Below, one piece after another: positions 13,771 through 25,133 of a stretch of DNA of 64,000 bases; the first letter of the stretch is position 1, and the number at the start of each line of letters is the position of its first letter. The DNA is from Cyathus striatus (Eukaryota > Basidiomycota > Agaricomycetes > Agaricales > Nidulariaceae). The stretch lies in contig JAOVFP010000011.1 of the NCBI GenBank assembly GCA_025738555.1, forward strand, positions 2,170,001 through 2,234,000, written 5' to 3'. The position numbers and the translations under genes were made by a program. The notes beneath the pieces are model-generated. The model was not told the DNA's origin, searched no databases, and saw nothing but the letters and a program-made list of their open reading frames with translations.

Positions 13771-14430
13771 CTAGTAATCAGTAATAGCAATACATAAATG
13801 AGTGCCAATGATCACCTCCTAATATTCATTAAATGATCACTTTTGAGTGCCCTCATTCTATACTAATACTATCCCCTAGTAATAAACCATAATACATAAA
13901 TGAGTGCCAATGATCACCTCCTAATGCTCTCAAAATGATCACTTTTGAGTGCCTCCATACTATACTAATATAATTCCCTAGTAATCAACAACAATACATA
14001 AATGAGTGCCAATGATCACCTTCTAATATTCTTAAAATGATCACTTTTGAGTGTCCCCATACTATACCAATATAATCCCCTAGCAGTCAATACCAATACA
14101 TAAATGAGTGCCAATGATCACCTTCTAATATTCTTAAAATGATCACTTTTGAGTGCCTCCATACTATACTAATATAGTTCCCTAGTAATCAACAACAATA
14201 CATAAATGAGTGCCAATGATCACCTTCTAATATTCTTAAAATGATCACTTTTGAGTGCCTCCATACTATACTAATATAATTCCCTAGTAATCAACAACAA
14301 TACATAAATGAGTGCCAATGATCACCTTCTAATATTCTTAAAATGATCACTTTTGAGTGTCCTCATACTATACTAATATAATCCCCTAGTTGTCAATAGC
14401 AATACATAAATGAGTGCCAATGATCACCAC
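13771..14430. repeat. TGATCAC-rich ~103-bp tandem array
   Basis: Seven units with the landmark AATGAGTGCCAATGATCACC near 13797, 13903, 14000, 14105, 14207, 14309 and 14409. Each unit holds two TGATCAC motifs. It sits directly against the TGTCAC palindrome, as similar TGATCA arrays do at 42.3-42.8 and 46.0-46.5 kb. Confidence 0.85.
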
Positions 14431-14549
14431 TCCATTACATTTACTGAATATGCCTTATAAAAATGGCACTCATTTTTTTGGTGGAGAATCAGGATCACTA
14501 GCACTCATTTTTCCTGAGCAATTTGTGATCAAATTGGCTGACACCACTC

Positions 14550-15930
14550 TAGGGATCTATCATATGAAATAGGTATATTCTGAAATATCTACATCTATCT
14601 GTATGGACCGTGAGTTTCCTACATTTATAATAGAAAAGTAGTGGATGTAAATTAATGAGATAGAAGTGGTGCATGTAGACTGGATTTACCTTAATTGATG
14701 GGATGTGCCATAGGCAGAAAGAATTGATACGCATGGTATATTTGTTTTCATCGATCTGAAAATGACACATGAGTCAGCACATGAACCCAGCGCGACGAGA
14801 CTAGATTCCTGTCGTCTGGTGAATGTAGCGGAAGCAGGCACGATCTTCATGTTTAATTTGTCGCATTTATTTGTACATTATGGGCAGCTATCGTATCGAA
14901 TAATTATATTGCGAAATATCTACATCTAACTCAACAGATCATGTGTTTCCTACATTTCTAATAGTGAAGTAGATGATCTAAATGAATGAGGAAGAAGTGG
15001 TGCATGTAGACTGGATATCCTATGATCGATGGGATGTGCTATACGCGGACAGATGTGATAAGCGCGTGATATTTGTGTTGCGTGTTCGAAAATAACACAT
15101 GAGTCAGCACATGAATGCAGCGCGACGAGACTAGATTCCTGTCATCTGGTGAATGTGGCCGAAGGAGACAAGATCTTAATTTTTTAATTTTCGCATTTTT
15201 CAGAGCATTATGACGATCTATCATATAATATCATTATATTGTGGAGTATCTGCATCTAACTTAATGGATGGTGCGTGTTCTACATCTCCAATTGCGAGGT
15301 AGAGGATGTAAATTAATAAGGTAGAAGTGGTGCATGTAGACTGGATATCCTAAGATTGATGGGATGTGCCATACGCGGACAGATTTGATAAGCGTCGGAT
15401 ATTTGTTTTGGTGTTCTGAAAATCACAGATGAGTCAGCACATGAGCAGGGCGCAATAAGACTAGATTCCTGTCATCAGGATAATGTAGCGGAAGGAGGCA
15501 GGATCTTCGTTTGTCATTTTTCGCATTTATTAGTGAACTATGGATATCTATCACATGGAACAATTATGTTGTGAAATATCTACATGTAACTGAATGGAAT
15601 GTGCATTTCCTACATTTCTAATAGCAAAGTAGAGGCTTTAAATTAACGAGGAAGAAGTGGTGCATGTAAACTGTATATCCTATGATTGATGGGATGTGCC
15701 ATGCACGAACAGATGGGATAATCGTGGGATATTTGTTTTGCGCATTCCGAAAATGACACATGAGTGAGCACATGAACGCAGCGCGACGAGACTAGATTCC
15801 TCTCATGTGGTGAATGCGGCGGAAGAAGGTAAGGTCTTAATTTTCACTTTTCGTATTTATTATTGCATAATGGGGATCTATCATATAGATTACATATATT
15901 GTGAAATATTTATAGTGTGATGATTCCTGT
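14550..15930 (+). repeat. ~330-bp satellite array, left arm part 2
   Basis: Four more units of the satellite at 8110-10585, with landmarks near 14776, 15107, 15436 and 15765. The sequence resumes at GGGATCTATCATATGAAATA, not at the phase where part 1 stopped, so roughly half a unit is missing at the junction. The inserted palindrome block did not go in as a simple clean insertion. Confidence 0.85.
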
Positions 15931-16191
15931 GTTATTTTTATCTTGAGCGTTCAGAGAACAACAGATTTCTAACGCCTTTGCCAATCATGTACAAATAACG
16001 CTCATTTGCTGAGGTATCGCTCGCCGACACTCCAACATTTATTAGGGCGTCGTTCTGCTTTATCTTAAGCAATAATTATAGAGATAACGTTTGTGATAGC
16101 GAACTACGTGATTACTTATTCCAGCAATTTCAAGAAATACATTATTTGTCATTTATTTTATATTACATCTATTGTTCGTTCTGCGTATCAA
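15931..16191. other. Short spacer between satellite and cargo genes
   Basis: No repeat match and no coding signal seen. It is the 3' flank of the first cargo gene, which ends at 16192. Confidence 0.4.
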
Positions 16192-17292
16192 TCATATTTT
16201 TAAATAATGTATGTCGTAATCTTCCTGCCTCCAAACTACCTTCCAGTCCGGCTTCGATGTGCTCCATTCTTCGTACATTCCATCGTAATCAAAACGAACC
16301 CCTGTCAGCTTCTTACCCACTTCATTCAAGTTGTATTCTCCTCTTGAAGACGGCAACCATCCATTAACACCACTGGACTGTATTCTGTACCAGCCAGAGA
16401 TATCTTCTTCAGTAGATGGGACTTCCTGTTCGACATTGGTGCTGGATGCCGGAGGTGGCGTTGGTGGAGTCTTTTGGGTTATGAGGTCCTCCCAAAACCT
16501 TTCCAACGTTGGGGGCGCAGGAAATTCGGACGCCAATTGTTGTGCTTCATTGCTCCACTGCAAGTATTGGTCAACATCATATGTGTCGTCGACCAGACCA
16601 TACATCTGAAGTATTTCCTTATCAAACAACCCTATGATGTGCGAGTCGAGGGCCGGAACTACAATTTTTAGAATAAAGAGCGCATAGCGCGCGTATTCAA
16701 AATTGAGGTACAGATACCGCGCTACAATGGGAGGATTACCATACTCCAGTAGTATGGACATATCTGCATAATTGGTGTTAATTCAATTCGTAATCTATTA
16801 TAATATATTCTTACTTTCGTGGATAATGTCATGGCTCATGACAGGAAGGAGGGCGAGTTTTGGATGACTTCCTATCCCATGACAGTTCTGTATTCCTTCA
16901 ATACTGCATCGAGAACAGTTAGGGGGGCCGTGGACGAAGTCAATTGTACAGGTCTCCTCTACCAGAACGTGAAAGTAGACTTAGTATAATCAGCATTTAA
17001 TTGACTCGATTGACATACCTGCTTCGAAGCATTTATCGCACGCATTCCTCCTCATGTACTCTCTCAGTTCATTAACTATATTTTTCAGCGTACGCCAGAC
17101 GGGAGTCACGCCTTGCCCCAAATTGGAGTACGGCTGCACATAGGGTCCCTAATGATCAACCAGTTAGACAAGACGCGCTCCAAGAATAAGGCTCACTTGA
17201 ATGGTGTTGAGAATGAAGCTCCGGAGTGGCCCTTTCTTCATGCCGACCGCATAAAAATATTGAGGGACCTTGGTGGAGATAGTTTCCTGCAT
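16192..17292 (-). CDS. Cargo protein with Gal4-like six-cysteine cluster, paralogue 1 (313 aa)
   Basis: Complement of exons 16192-16763, 16815-16958, 17019-17148 and 17197-17292. They sum to 314 codons with no internal stop. The start MQETISTKVPQYFYAVG is chosen because it matches the paralogue at 29685 (AFFYAVGMSEGPL). Cysteines 69, 72, 79, 90, 93 and 101 give CX2CX6CX10CX2CX7C, the spacing of fungal Zn(II)2Cys6 DNA-binding clusters. A conserved stretch follows (YLYLNFEYARYALFILKIVV), then a variable proline/threonine linker, and a C-terminus ending GVRFDYDGMYEEW...DWKVVWRQEDYD that is shared with the paralogue at 29685. The usual basic residues of a Gal4 cluster are sparse, so DNA binding is an inference. 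It could instead be a zinc-binding element protein of another kind. Function unknown. Confidence 0.75.
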
Positions 17293-17805
17293 GCTGGCGA
17301 GACTGGAAGTAGATACTGAGAGAGGGTGGGTTGGTGTAGGGAGATAGTGAGTCGGGAAGTGACAAGGACGAGTGTTTTAAGAGGATGGGTTGGTGTACAG
17401 AGGAAGGAATAGTGAGCAGGGAAGTTATGAGGACGAGTGTTTTGATGTGCAACTGAGCTGGATATGTCCGTGTTTCAGGGATACGAGTTAAAACACTACG
17501 GCTCACCAAAGATGTGCCTAAATTCAAGTTTTCCTTGTTTTCCTCTAGCCTATTAGTATCACCGAGACATGTAATGTGAGACGATGCCGGATATAGATTA
17601 TCTATTTTAAGTAATTCTAACGGGACCAGATAAAGACCAGTATAGTAATAGCTCCGATGGGGCTTGTTTCGTCGTATCTATGTGTTCTCCATTTGAAGTC
17701 GTCGCATCCACAGAGAAAACTGCCCTTCATTTGCCGCTGTAACGACAAAAGGAAGCAAAGATAGCTGTACTATGGTGACAAAGTGTCAAACATTATTTTC
17801 TACAT
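17293..17805. promoter_or_regulatory. Spacer holding the presumed promoter of paralogue 1
   Basis: No gene. The stretch GGATATGTCCGTGTTTCAGG near 17459 recurs in inverted orientation at about 29566-29585, upstream of the paralogue at 29685, so the upstream region was duplicated along with the gene. A repeated block of ~80 bp (GGTTGGTGTA...ACGAGTGTTTT) occurs at about 17329-17380 and 17388-17440. Confidence 0.45.
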
Positions 17806-18644
17806 TTAATACACGCCGCTATCGAAACTAAAATCCACTAATCGTAGTCCTTTGTTGTGTATACATTCAAACAACATCCTTCTATAAGTTAGTACCTCTT
17901 CTTTAGGTGGCAACCATTGAAGAGCTTTACGTGCCGTCCATCCTATGTAGTCATATCCTTCAGGATCATCATCGGGTAGAATTAATTTATTTGCCAGAAG
18001 GACTGATACCGGGAGTTGCTGCAATCGTCGAAGAGAAGGAACAACTTCCTCAATGAGGTAATATATATATCGATAGAACTCCGCCCACCGATACCGATCA
18101 GCGTACCGGTGGCTTGCGCGGTTGTAGGCAAAAAGTACACAATTCGCATCTTAAAAATTTTCTTAGTTATGAAAGTTAAAATAAATGGTGTGTCGAATGA
18201 AGACTTACTGTTATTTGTTACTTCGATTGCGTGATGAGGCAAAATGTGTAGAGGTGGAACTTTAAAGATATTAGCCATCTCGGCTGGAAATTTGCAATCG
18301 ATTCGATGTTCTATTTCACATTGATAACAATATGTATATGGATGCTCGAAGTCAAACCGACAGAAATTATTTGAAGCGATGCATGTCCGACAACGCCGTG
18401 AACGATGGAAGCATATGAAGAATTTTAGCAATTTATCGACGATCCAGAACGGCGACAATTGTATCACCCTTGGTGGGTGGAACTCGGTCAAATGCTAGAC
18501 GGAAATTAGTGTATGTAAACGGAGGGGATTGAGAGATCTTACCCTTGTCGTGTACAAGGTAAAAAGTTGGAGGCGTGGGAAATCAACGTCGAAGTCGATG
18601 TAATTTCGGGAATCGTTTTCATCAGAAGTAAGGTACCAAGGCAT
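17806..18644 (-). CDS. Cargo protein with Gal4-like six-cysteine cluster, paralogue 2 (243 aa)
   Basis: Complement of exons 17806-18149, 18209-18494 and 18543-18644, together 244 codons without an internal stop. Start MPWYLTSDENDSRNY. Cysteines 69, 72, 79, 90, 93 and 101 give CX2CX6CX10CX2CX7C, at the same residue numbers as in the 16192 and 29685 proteins although the sequence around them has diverged strongly. The middle segment RYRWAEFYRYIYYLIEEVVP aligns with the conserved helix-like segment of the other two. The C-terminus differs (ALQWLPPKEEV...LVDFSFDSGVY) and lacks the VVW motif. The N-terminal exon layout also differs from the other two. Zinc binding is likely from the spacing; a role as a regulator is an inference. 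Confidence 0.75.
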
Positions 18645-18960
18645 GCTCAAGAGTAGATGGAATGGAGAATGGTCAGTGCAGCCCTTCAATTTATATCGTT
18701 TTTTATATTCATGCGGAACAGTTCACCATTTTCCCTCGAGGTAAGTCAATCTGAATATAGTTATCGGAGAATTTTAAGGAACATATTAAGTCCACACATC
18801 GAGTATATTGCAAACATCCATAATGGGACATAGACATCAACAAATCGAAACATGAATTCTATTTTGGGTCAACGGACATACAGCCACACATGCGTTGCCA
18901 TGCACACTACACAGGGTCCTTCTGCAGACAAATAGGGAAGCAAGCTCCCCAATTATTAAA
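18645..18960. other. Intergenic spacer
   Basis: Separates paralogue 2 from the 3' end of the repeat-exon gene. An in-frame ATG at 18689 could extend paralogue 2 by 15 residues; I prefer 18644 because the cysteine positions then coincide with the other paralogues. Nothing else seen. Confidence 0.4.
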
Positions 18961-21412
18961 CTAAATTATACCCATCCTTTCTTCGACAGACATGCGATCA
19001 TAGGAATCTACATCTATAGACATGAGTACAAACTGCTGTGTGCAGTTGCTCCTAGCTGCAAGTTCGTTCAGACATGTGATATTGCGAGTTACCATCGTCA
19101 TGCGCCTCCTCTCCTCATCCTGATCAATCGTAATCTCCATGTCTCCTGTGAAGTAATCATTAGCCATGAGCAAGGTTTCCCTTGAGATGTTCTGCGCGAT
19201 CATATCTCGCGTCCGAGGAGTCACAATGTCTTTCCAGGAAAAATCTTCGGTAGCTACCGTACCTGTACTGACTTCAGTATATCAGAGGGAGGTAACCCAA
19301 ATAATTAACATACCTTCAATGAGCCCAGAGACATTCCAAGAATGATACCATTGCAGCTCGCGTATGGCTGTTTCCACGAGGCATCCACAGTCGAGGGTGT
19401 CAGAATTTTTAAGATTGTACAGTATCCTACGGGAATCTTCCGCGCTCCGCTTCGAATCATTTTGACCCTTAACGGTATTCTTTGCCCCTGGAACCCCAAG
19501 AACGAGAAAATTTGAGCTATTTTCTTCTCCGTTCCGTTTGGTAGCCTTAGATCTACGATGCGACAGGCAGATCGTATTGTTAACATTCGTAGCGAACGCC
19601 TCTAGGGCTAGAAGTCGGTTGGAATATACAGTAGCGGGCAGTTGCAACAGTCCTTCTTCCCTTTTTGCTGTCGCTAAATGTCGAGTGCTTGAGGAAAGTA
19701 TGTTTGGGCCGTCGTCAATGAACTGCTTTAGCTCAGCTATCATTAAATATTAGAACAATATATAATATCAAACAAAAAGCAGAAACATACTAAAGCTACC
19801 CTTCAAATCGGTTGGTGCTGTATTGACAAATGTCGATCTATTTTTAGAATACCCAGTCTCATAAGAGTATGGGATTGGATCACGATTTCCATCGTTCCGT
19901 GGGGCTACGTTGTATGTTAATACAGGTTTCTGTGGGTGCAATATCTTATCACACATACAGATGTAAAGCCCTTCTTCGGAAAAATATTTGTGACTTGTAG
20001 CTTTTAATTTTGCTAAGGCATCCGGGATATAATTAGATGCTAATGTTTGACAAACTTTGGGAACATCGCCTTCCCGGAAGATTGACCCAGCGATTGGATC
20101 AGTAGCGATAGTAGTGGTAGGAGCAGTGGCGGGTGGAATAGTGCTATGAACATCAAGGTCTATTCAATATACGTCAGTATGAGTTCAACATAGCGCTAGG
20201 AAGAAACTTGCCCATGGCTGCTCCCGACCCAGTGTTAGCAGCAATAGCAGTAGGTGGAAAATTATTTTCTGCTTCGCTATCACTGACGAGGTCCTTGCCT
20301 ATATCTGCATCCGATGTGGTGGTGGTAGGCAGTTCTTTATTGCCTCCTTCACTATCAGCGTCAAGGTCTATTTAATATATGTCAGTATAAGTTAAACATA
20401 GCGCTAAGAAGATACTTGCCCATGGCTGCTCCCGACCCAGCGTTAGCAGCAATAGCAGTAGGCGGAAAATTATTTTCTGCTTTGCTATCACTGACAAGGT
20501 CCTTGCCTATATCTGCATCTGATGTGGTGGTGGTAGGCAGTTCTTTATTGCCTCCTTCACTATCAGCGTCAAGGTCTATTTAATATACGTCAGTATAAGT
20601 TAAACATAGCGCTAAGAAGATACTTGCCCATGGCTGCTCCCGACCCAGCGTTAGCAGCAATAGCGGTAGGCGGAAAATTATTTTCTGCTTCGCTATCAAT
20701 GATGAGATCCTTGCCTATATCTGCATCCGATGCAGTAGTGGTAGGCAGTTCCTTACTGCTTCCTTCGCTATCAACGTCAAGGTCTATTTAATATAGGTTA
20801 ATATAATTTTAATGCAGCACTAGGAAGAAACTTGCCCATGGCTACTTCCGACGCAGCATTAGGAGGAGTAGCGGTAGGCAGCTCGTCATTTCCTCCTTCG
20901 CTATTAACGTCAAGGCCCTTGCCCATATCCTTGCCCATTTCTTCATCCGATGCGATGTTAAGACCAGTAGCGATAGGCACCACGCTATTGCCTCCTTCGC
21001 TAACAACATCAAGACCAGAAGACGTTGTAATTACTTTGGTCAGTATTGACATGACCGAGGATTTTCCCGGGGGATCCTAATATCATTTTTCATTATTAAA
21101 TAAATGTATGGATAAAAAGACGCTTACAACCACTGGATATAATGGAGGAAGGTAAGAAACCTCAGGAAATGGGGAAATAAGGCAAATGGAACATATATTT
21201 AGATAACGACGTACATTTGGAGATGAAGCTGGCTTTGTTGTGTCTCCCCCAGGGTTTTGTTCCGTGACTGGAGTCGATAAATTTTGTTTCTTAGTTATCT
21301 TGCGCTTGGAAAGACTAGTGGAAGGCTGAGATGAGGTATTCTGCAATCTAGACGACCGTCTGATGTTCGTGGGATGGGGAGTGGCCGGAGGAGTGGAGGA
21401 CGACTTTGCCAT
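18961..21412 (-). CDS. Cargo protein with tandem 52-aa acidic repeats (663 aa)
   Basis: Complement of exons 18961-19262, 19314-19736, 19800-20159, 20212-20367, 20420-20575, 20628-20783, 20836-21076 and 21215-21412. They total 664 codons with no internal stop. The N-terminus is Ser/Thr/Lys-rich (MAKSSSTPPATPHPTNIRRS). Then come three near-identical 156-nt exons, each encoding a 52-aa acidic repeat with D-S-E-G-G-N and S-D-A-D-I-G-K-D. A fourth, related copy is fused in exon 20836-21076. Four introns of 52 nt (20160-20211, 20368-20419, 20576-20627, 20784-20835) begin with GC (GCAAGT) instead of GT. The C-terminal ~360 residues (VLTYNVAPRNDGNRDPIPYS, ATVYSNRLLALEAFATN) form what looks like a folded domain I cannot name. 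Function unknown. Confidence 0.75.
20160..20995 (-). repeat. Four tandem 208-bp exon-plus-intron units
   Basis: The landmark TTGCCCATGGCT recurs at about 20208, 20416, 20624 and 20832, exactly 208 bp apart. Each unit is a 156-bp exon plus a 52-bp GC-AG intron, so unit number can change without breaking the frame. The fourth unit, proximal to the start codon, is more diverged. Confidence 0.9.
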
Positions 21413-21719
21413 GTTCCACAACTTTGGAAATCTGGCGATAGAAAACCACCTCTGAATATAACTAAAATTTGATATATCATCATAATTGCTAGGATGTTAC
21501 CTAAGCCTGTGGATTTTCTGGCATCGAACTATGAAACACGAGTTTTGCAGATACACCGGGGTATGTTCCGCCAAGCATATTGTTTGAATACCGAAAATCC
21601 GATCTAACATTTGAGATCATAAATGAGTTGAATTTATCTAACTGGAGATAATGTTGAAAGGTCAATTTGTTTTAAAACCCCTACCGAGGAGATAATGGAG
21701 AAAGGAATTTTTTGATATA
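21413..21719. other. Spacer upstream of the repeat-exon gene
   Basis: No coding signal recognised. It probably contains the promoter of the gene starting at 21412 and the 3' end of the fragment at 21722-22215. Confidence 0.4.
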
Positions 21720-21721
21720 TT

Positions 21722-22215
21722 TTAGAAGACCACCGCATAGCCATAAACCCTGTTTACTAACTTGGAAAGTCCGCCCGTGGGTCGCTGATGGATACTATTC
21801 CATTCAACGTTACTATCATGATCAGGGTGTTGCAAACTTGTTTGGAAACCCCTTCGGATTTCGTCATTATTGCCCGCATCCACTTCATATTTTACACACC
21901 GATAGGTATACATCTGAAATATATTACTTACAAATTATATGAGAATATACTTACTGCTCAAAATTGTATGAAGCACATAGTGTGGCATAGTCCAAAATCA
22001 GCGGCGATGGGATTTGTAAACAAATCACGGCATTGTCCACTGGCTTCAGTTCGTCGTCCCTTTGATAGTGATGGATCTTCAAGCGGAGATCGGAATTCAA
22101 CGCGTCTCGAGAATAGATGTCACGCTCTGCATCTTCAAACGGAATATCTTCACTTCTTCCTACTCAGTTTCCATTCTGTCTTTCGTACCATGATCTGTCA
22201 TATATTAATATCATG
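21722..22215 (-). pseudogene. Possible cargo gene fragment, unknown
   Basis: Two open stretches on the complement. About 21962-22215 reads SEDIPFEDAERDIYSRDALN ... ICLQIPSPLILDYATLCASY; 21722-21913 reads MYTYRCVKYEVDAG ... LVNRVYGYAVVF. A donor-like CAGTAAG and acceptor-like TTTCAG lie between them, but joining them leaves a phase mismatch, and the upstream frame has a TGA before VGRSEDIP. The look is protein-like (mixed charged and hydrophobic, no low complexity). I do not recognise the family. It is either a decayed gene or one whose splicing I have misread. Confidence 0.35.
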
Positions 22216-22329
22216 TTTTCTAAGTTATATTTCTTTAGAGTAGATGTTAGAAGCGAAACAGTACAATTTTTACATTTGCAAGACATAAATTGTGTTCTGT
22301 ATTTATGAAAAATGGAAATATCCTCTTGT

Positions 22330-23300
22330 ATTTTGCAGACTTGAGCAGAAGAGATATATCATTTTAAATCCCAAGAGTTTTTGAGGTAAGTGTGCGAAGG
22401 GTGTGTGTCGAAAAATGCAAGTTTGCATATCTATGATACTTTGCATACTGATGATCATGATAGTATAGTATCTGGCTTCCTGGAATTAATAATCTACAAA
22501 TTTCACGGTACAGTATGCATGTAGTCCAGAGAGCTATTAAAACGAGTTCATGTTCATACAGTAACTACTGAGCAAGGAATACGAGTATTTGAGCAGGGCG
22601 CATAATGTATTTTGATGGAACCTAAATGCACTCAACGTTATAGTATCTGGCTTTCTAGAATTAATAATCTGTATTCAATCGTTTCACGATATCTTTTCAA
22701 GGTTACTCGCCTTGTATTTTGCAGATTTGAGCAGACGAGATATATCATTTTCAATCCCGAGAGTTTTGAGGTAAGTATGCGAAGGGTATGTGTCGAAAAT
22801 TGCGAGTTTGCATACCCATGACACTTTGCATACCGATGATCATGATAGTATAGTATCTGGCTTCCTGGAATTGATAATCTATATATTTCACAGTACAGTA
22901 TGCATGTAGTCCAGAGAGCTATTAAAACGAGTTCATGTTCATACAGTTACTACTGAGCAAGGTATGGCAATATGAGTATTTGAGTAGGGCGCATAATATA
23001 TTTTGATGGAACACAACTGCATTCAACATCATAGTATCTGGCTTCCTGGAATTAATAATCTATAAATTTCACGGTACAGTAGGCATGTAGCCCAGGGAGC
23101 TATTAAAATGAGTACATGCTCATACAGTAACTACTGAGCAAGGTATGGCAATACGAGTGTTTGAGCAGGGCGCATAATGTATTTTGATGGAAACCAATTG
23201 CACTCAACGTTATAGTATCTTGCTTTCTAGAATTAATAATCTGTATTCAATTGTTTCACGATATCTTTTCAAGGTTACTCGTATATCTCTCTGTGTGTTC
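22330..23300. repeat. Composite tandem repeat with duplicated exon-like blocks
   Basis: Two block types alternate. Block A (GTATCTGGCTTCCTGGAATT ... GAGCAGGGCGCATAATGTAT) is at about 22466-22625, 22855-23010 and 23031-23200. Block B (TTTCTAGAATTAATAATCTG ... CACGATATCTTTTCAAGGTT) is at about 22641-22850 and 23210-23290. Block B carries TTTTGCAG, an open stretch encoding FEQTRYIIFNPESFE, and GAG|GTAAGT. A diverged copy of that stretch, with the same splice-like ends, is at about 22335-22390. This suggests a duplicated exon of a former plus-strand gene. Confidence 0.6.
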
Positions 23301-23486
23301 ATCTCTGCGCATTGCGTGTAAATCTTGACATCGACTTCAAGCTCAAGCAGTACAAAATCAGCGAATACCTCATAATATTTAGTGTGTACTCCTTTTTCTT
23401 AGCATAGTCATCCACAAACGGCACGATTCACGAGATCTCTAATTTATTAGCGTTATAATTTAAGAAACACTAGTAAGCAGCACTAT

Positions 23487-25133
23487 CTAATTTGCAACCG
23501 CACCACCAAGTAGCCCAGTCATTTGTAATAGCTGTGTCCTCTGCTCTTCGATTTCTTTTTCTTTTCTCTCGAGCTCCTTATTTTTCTCATCGAGCTCTCG
23601 TGTCCGCGCTTCAAGCTCCTTCATCAAAGAATGGCTGTTTGCAACCCTAGCTTGCTTCAGCTTTGATGTTAGCTTCGTGAAGAAGTTTGCCAAGTCAACA
23701 CATTCGCTATTGGCTTCATCGTGCAATGTCTTTGACACGAAGTGAATGGCTCCACTTGACTCACCGGTGTGACGGGCGAGGATGAGAACCCAAGCCCCTG
23801 TTGATAATGATAACCTCTCCGTCTATTCATGATATTAAATGAAAGTTCATATGACTGATAAAACAATTATGTACCTTAGCAATGATGGGCCCGATGTCTC
23901 TGTTGAAACGCCGACTTGCACTAGCACGGTCCAGTATCTCCGGTTCCAATTTCTTTGTCCGGACTATCTCTGAAGGTGGTATGAAACACTATATCAAAGT
24001 TAAACATTCGATCTATTACGCACTGTAGTTCAAGCTACCCCGCTGAACACCTTCCACAGTTCCAAAACGTTTCTCTTTCTCTTCCATGGTTACAGGTTTT
24101 CGACGCCCAAGGAAGTTAACCAACCTTGGATCGTAGCTGTTCTTATTTGTACCCGCTGGAAGCGCTGATGATGACTCTGAAGGGTTCATAGTAAGAACAG
24201 GGTCAATAAAACTATTGTCAATAAGTTCATGTGTGTTCTAAGAGATATATCAGTACATCACGCATGAAGTAATAACAGGATCTGTGGAAAGATGAGTTGG
24301 TGAGGACTCCGAAGGGTCCATGGCAAGAAGAACAGGGTCAATAAAACGATTGTCAATAAGCCCGGGTGGGCTCTAAGAGATATATCAGTACATCACGCAT
24401 AAAATAATAACCGGAACATGATTTACAGTTAGTACGGCCACAGACTCATCAGTAGTGGCAGGATCGGAGCTGAGTGGCAACGCGTTCTTATCAGCTGCAG
24501 GCGAATTGGGGGCATGTGCGCTCTAATAAGTAATAGTAAGTCAAGCAAGATAATAAACAAAACGCGAATTACAGTTGGTACACTCTCGTATCCGCTAGGT
24601 TCAGCAACACCAGGAGAGGCATCCAAATCTAAGGACTTTAACTGCATAAAAATATGAGCAAATACTAAAGCTCTAAGACACACTATGAGATAATTCTGTC
24701 CAGCCTTCGTATGGGGGCACTGGCTGCGAAGTGGCCTGTCAGTACATACGTTACATCGCCTCTGACTGCGAGTGGTTGGAATAGGTTCAGGTGGGCTCTA
24801 AGATTACATCAGTACATCATGCAAAGTAATAACAAAAAAAGTGATTTACAGATGCGTTCTCGTCTCCATCAGGTTCAGCGACAACGGGCGTGATGTCCAT
24901 ATCCTGGGACTTTAACAGCATAAGAAATGAGTAAATACTAAAGCTCTAAGACGCACTGCGAGATAAAGTTGTCCGGCTTTCGTATGAGGGCACTGGACGC
25001 GAAGTGGCCGGCTAGGACATTTCGTACATCTTTGTGGTGTGCTGTTGTTGTTGGGGAGTCTTGTCACGGTTTCCTTCTGGGATCTGGTCGACTTCTTTCT
25101 GCTGGAATTTGCTTTCTGGCCCTTTGATTTCAT
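23487..25133 (-). CDS. Cargo protein with duplicated CxxC motifs and C-terminal coiled coil (~410 aa)
   Basis: Read as nine exons on the complement without an internal stop, from MKSKGQKANSSRKKSTRS at 25133 to LLGGAVAN at 23487. Exon 1 holds CTKCPSRPLRVQCPHTKAGQ and exon 3 holds CNVCTDRPLRSQCPHTKAGQ, a duplicated CX2CX8CxH motif that could bind zinc. Exons 6 and 7 are another duplicated pair (LIDNRFIDPVL / LIDNSFIDPVL). The end is a strongly charged heptad-like coiled coil (KELEARTRELDEKNKELERK). Several intron edges were chosen by matching the duplicated exons. The gene is transcribed away from the transposase at 25589, from a shared ~450-bp region. The family is not recognised; a nucleic-acid-binding accessory role is only a guess. 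Confidence 0.65.
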
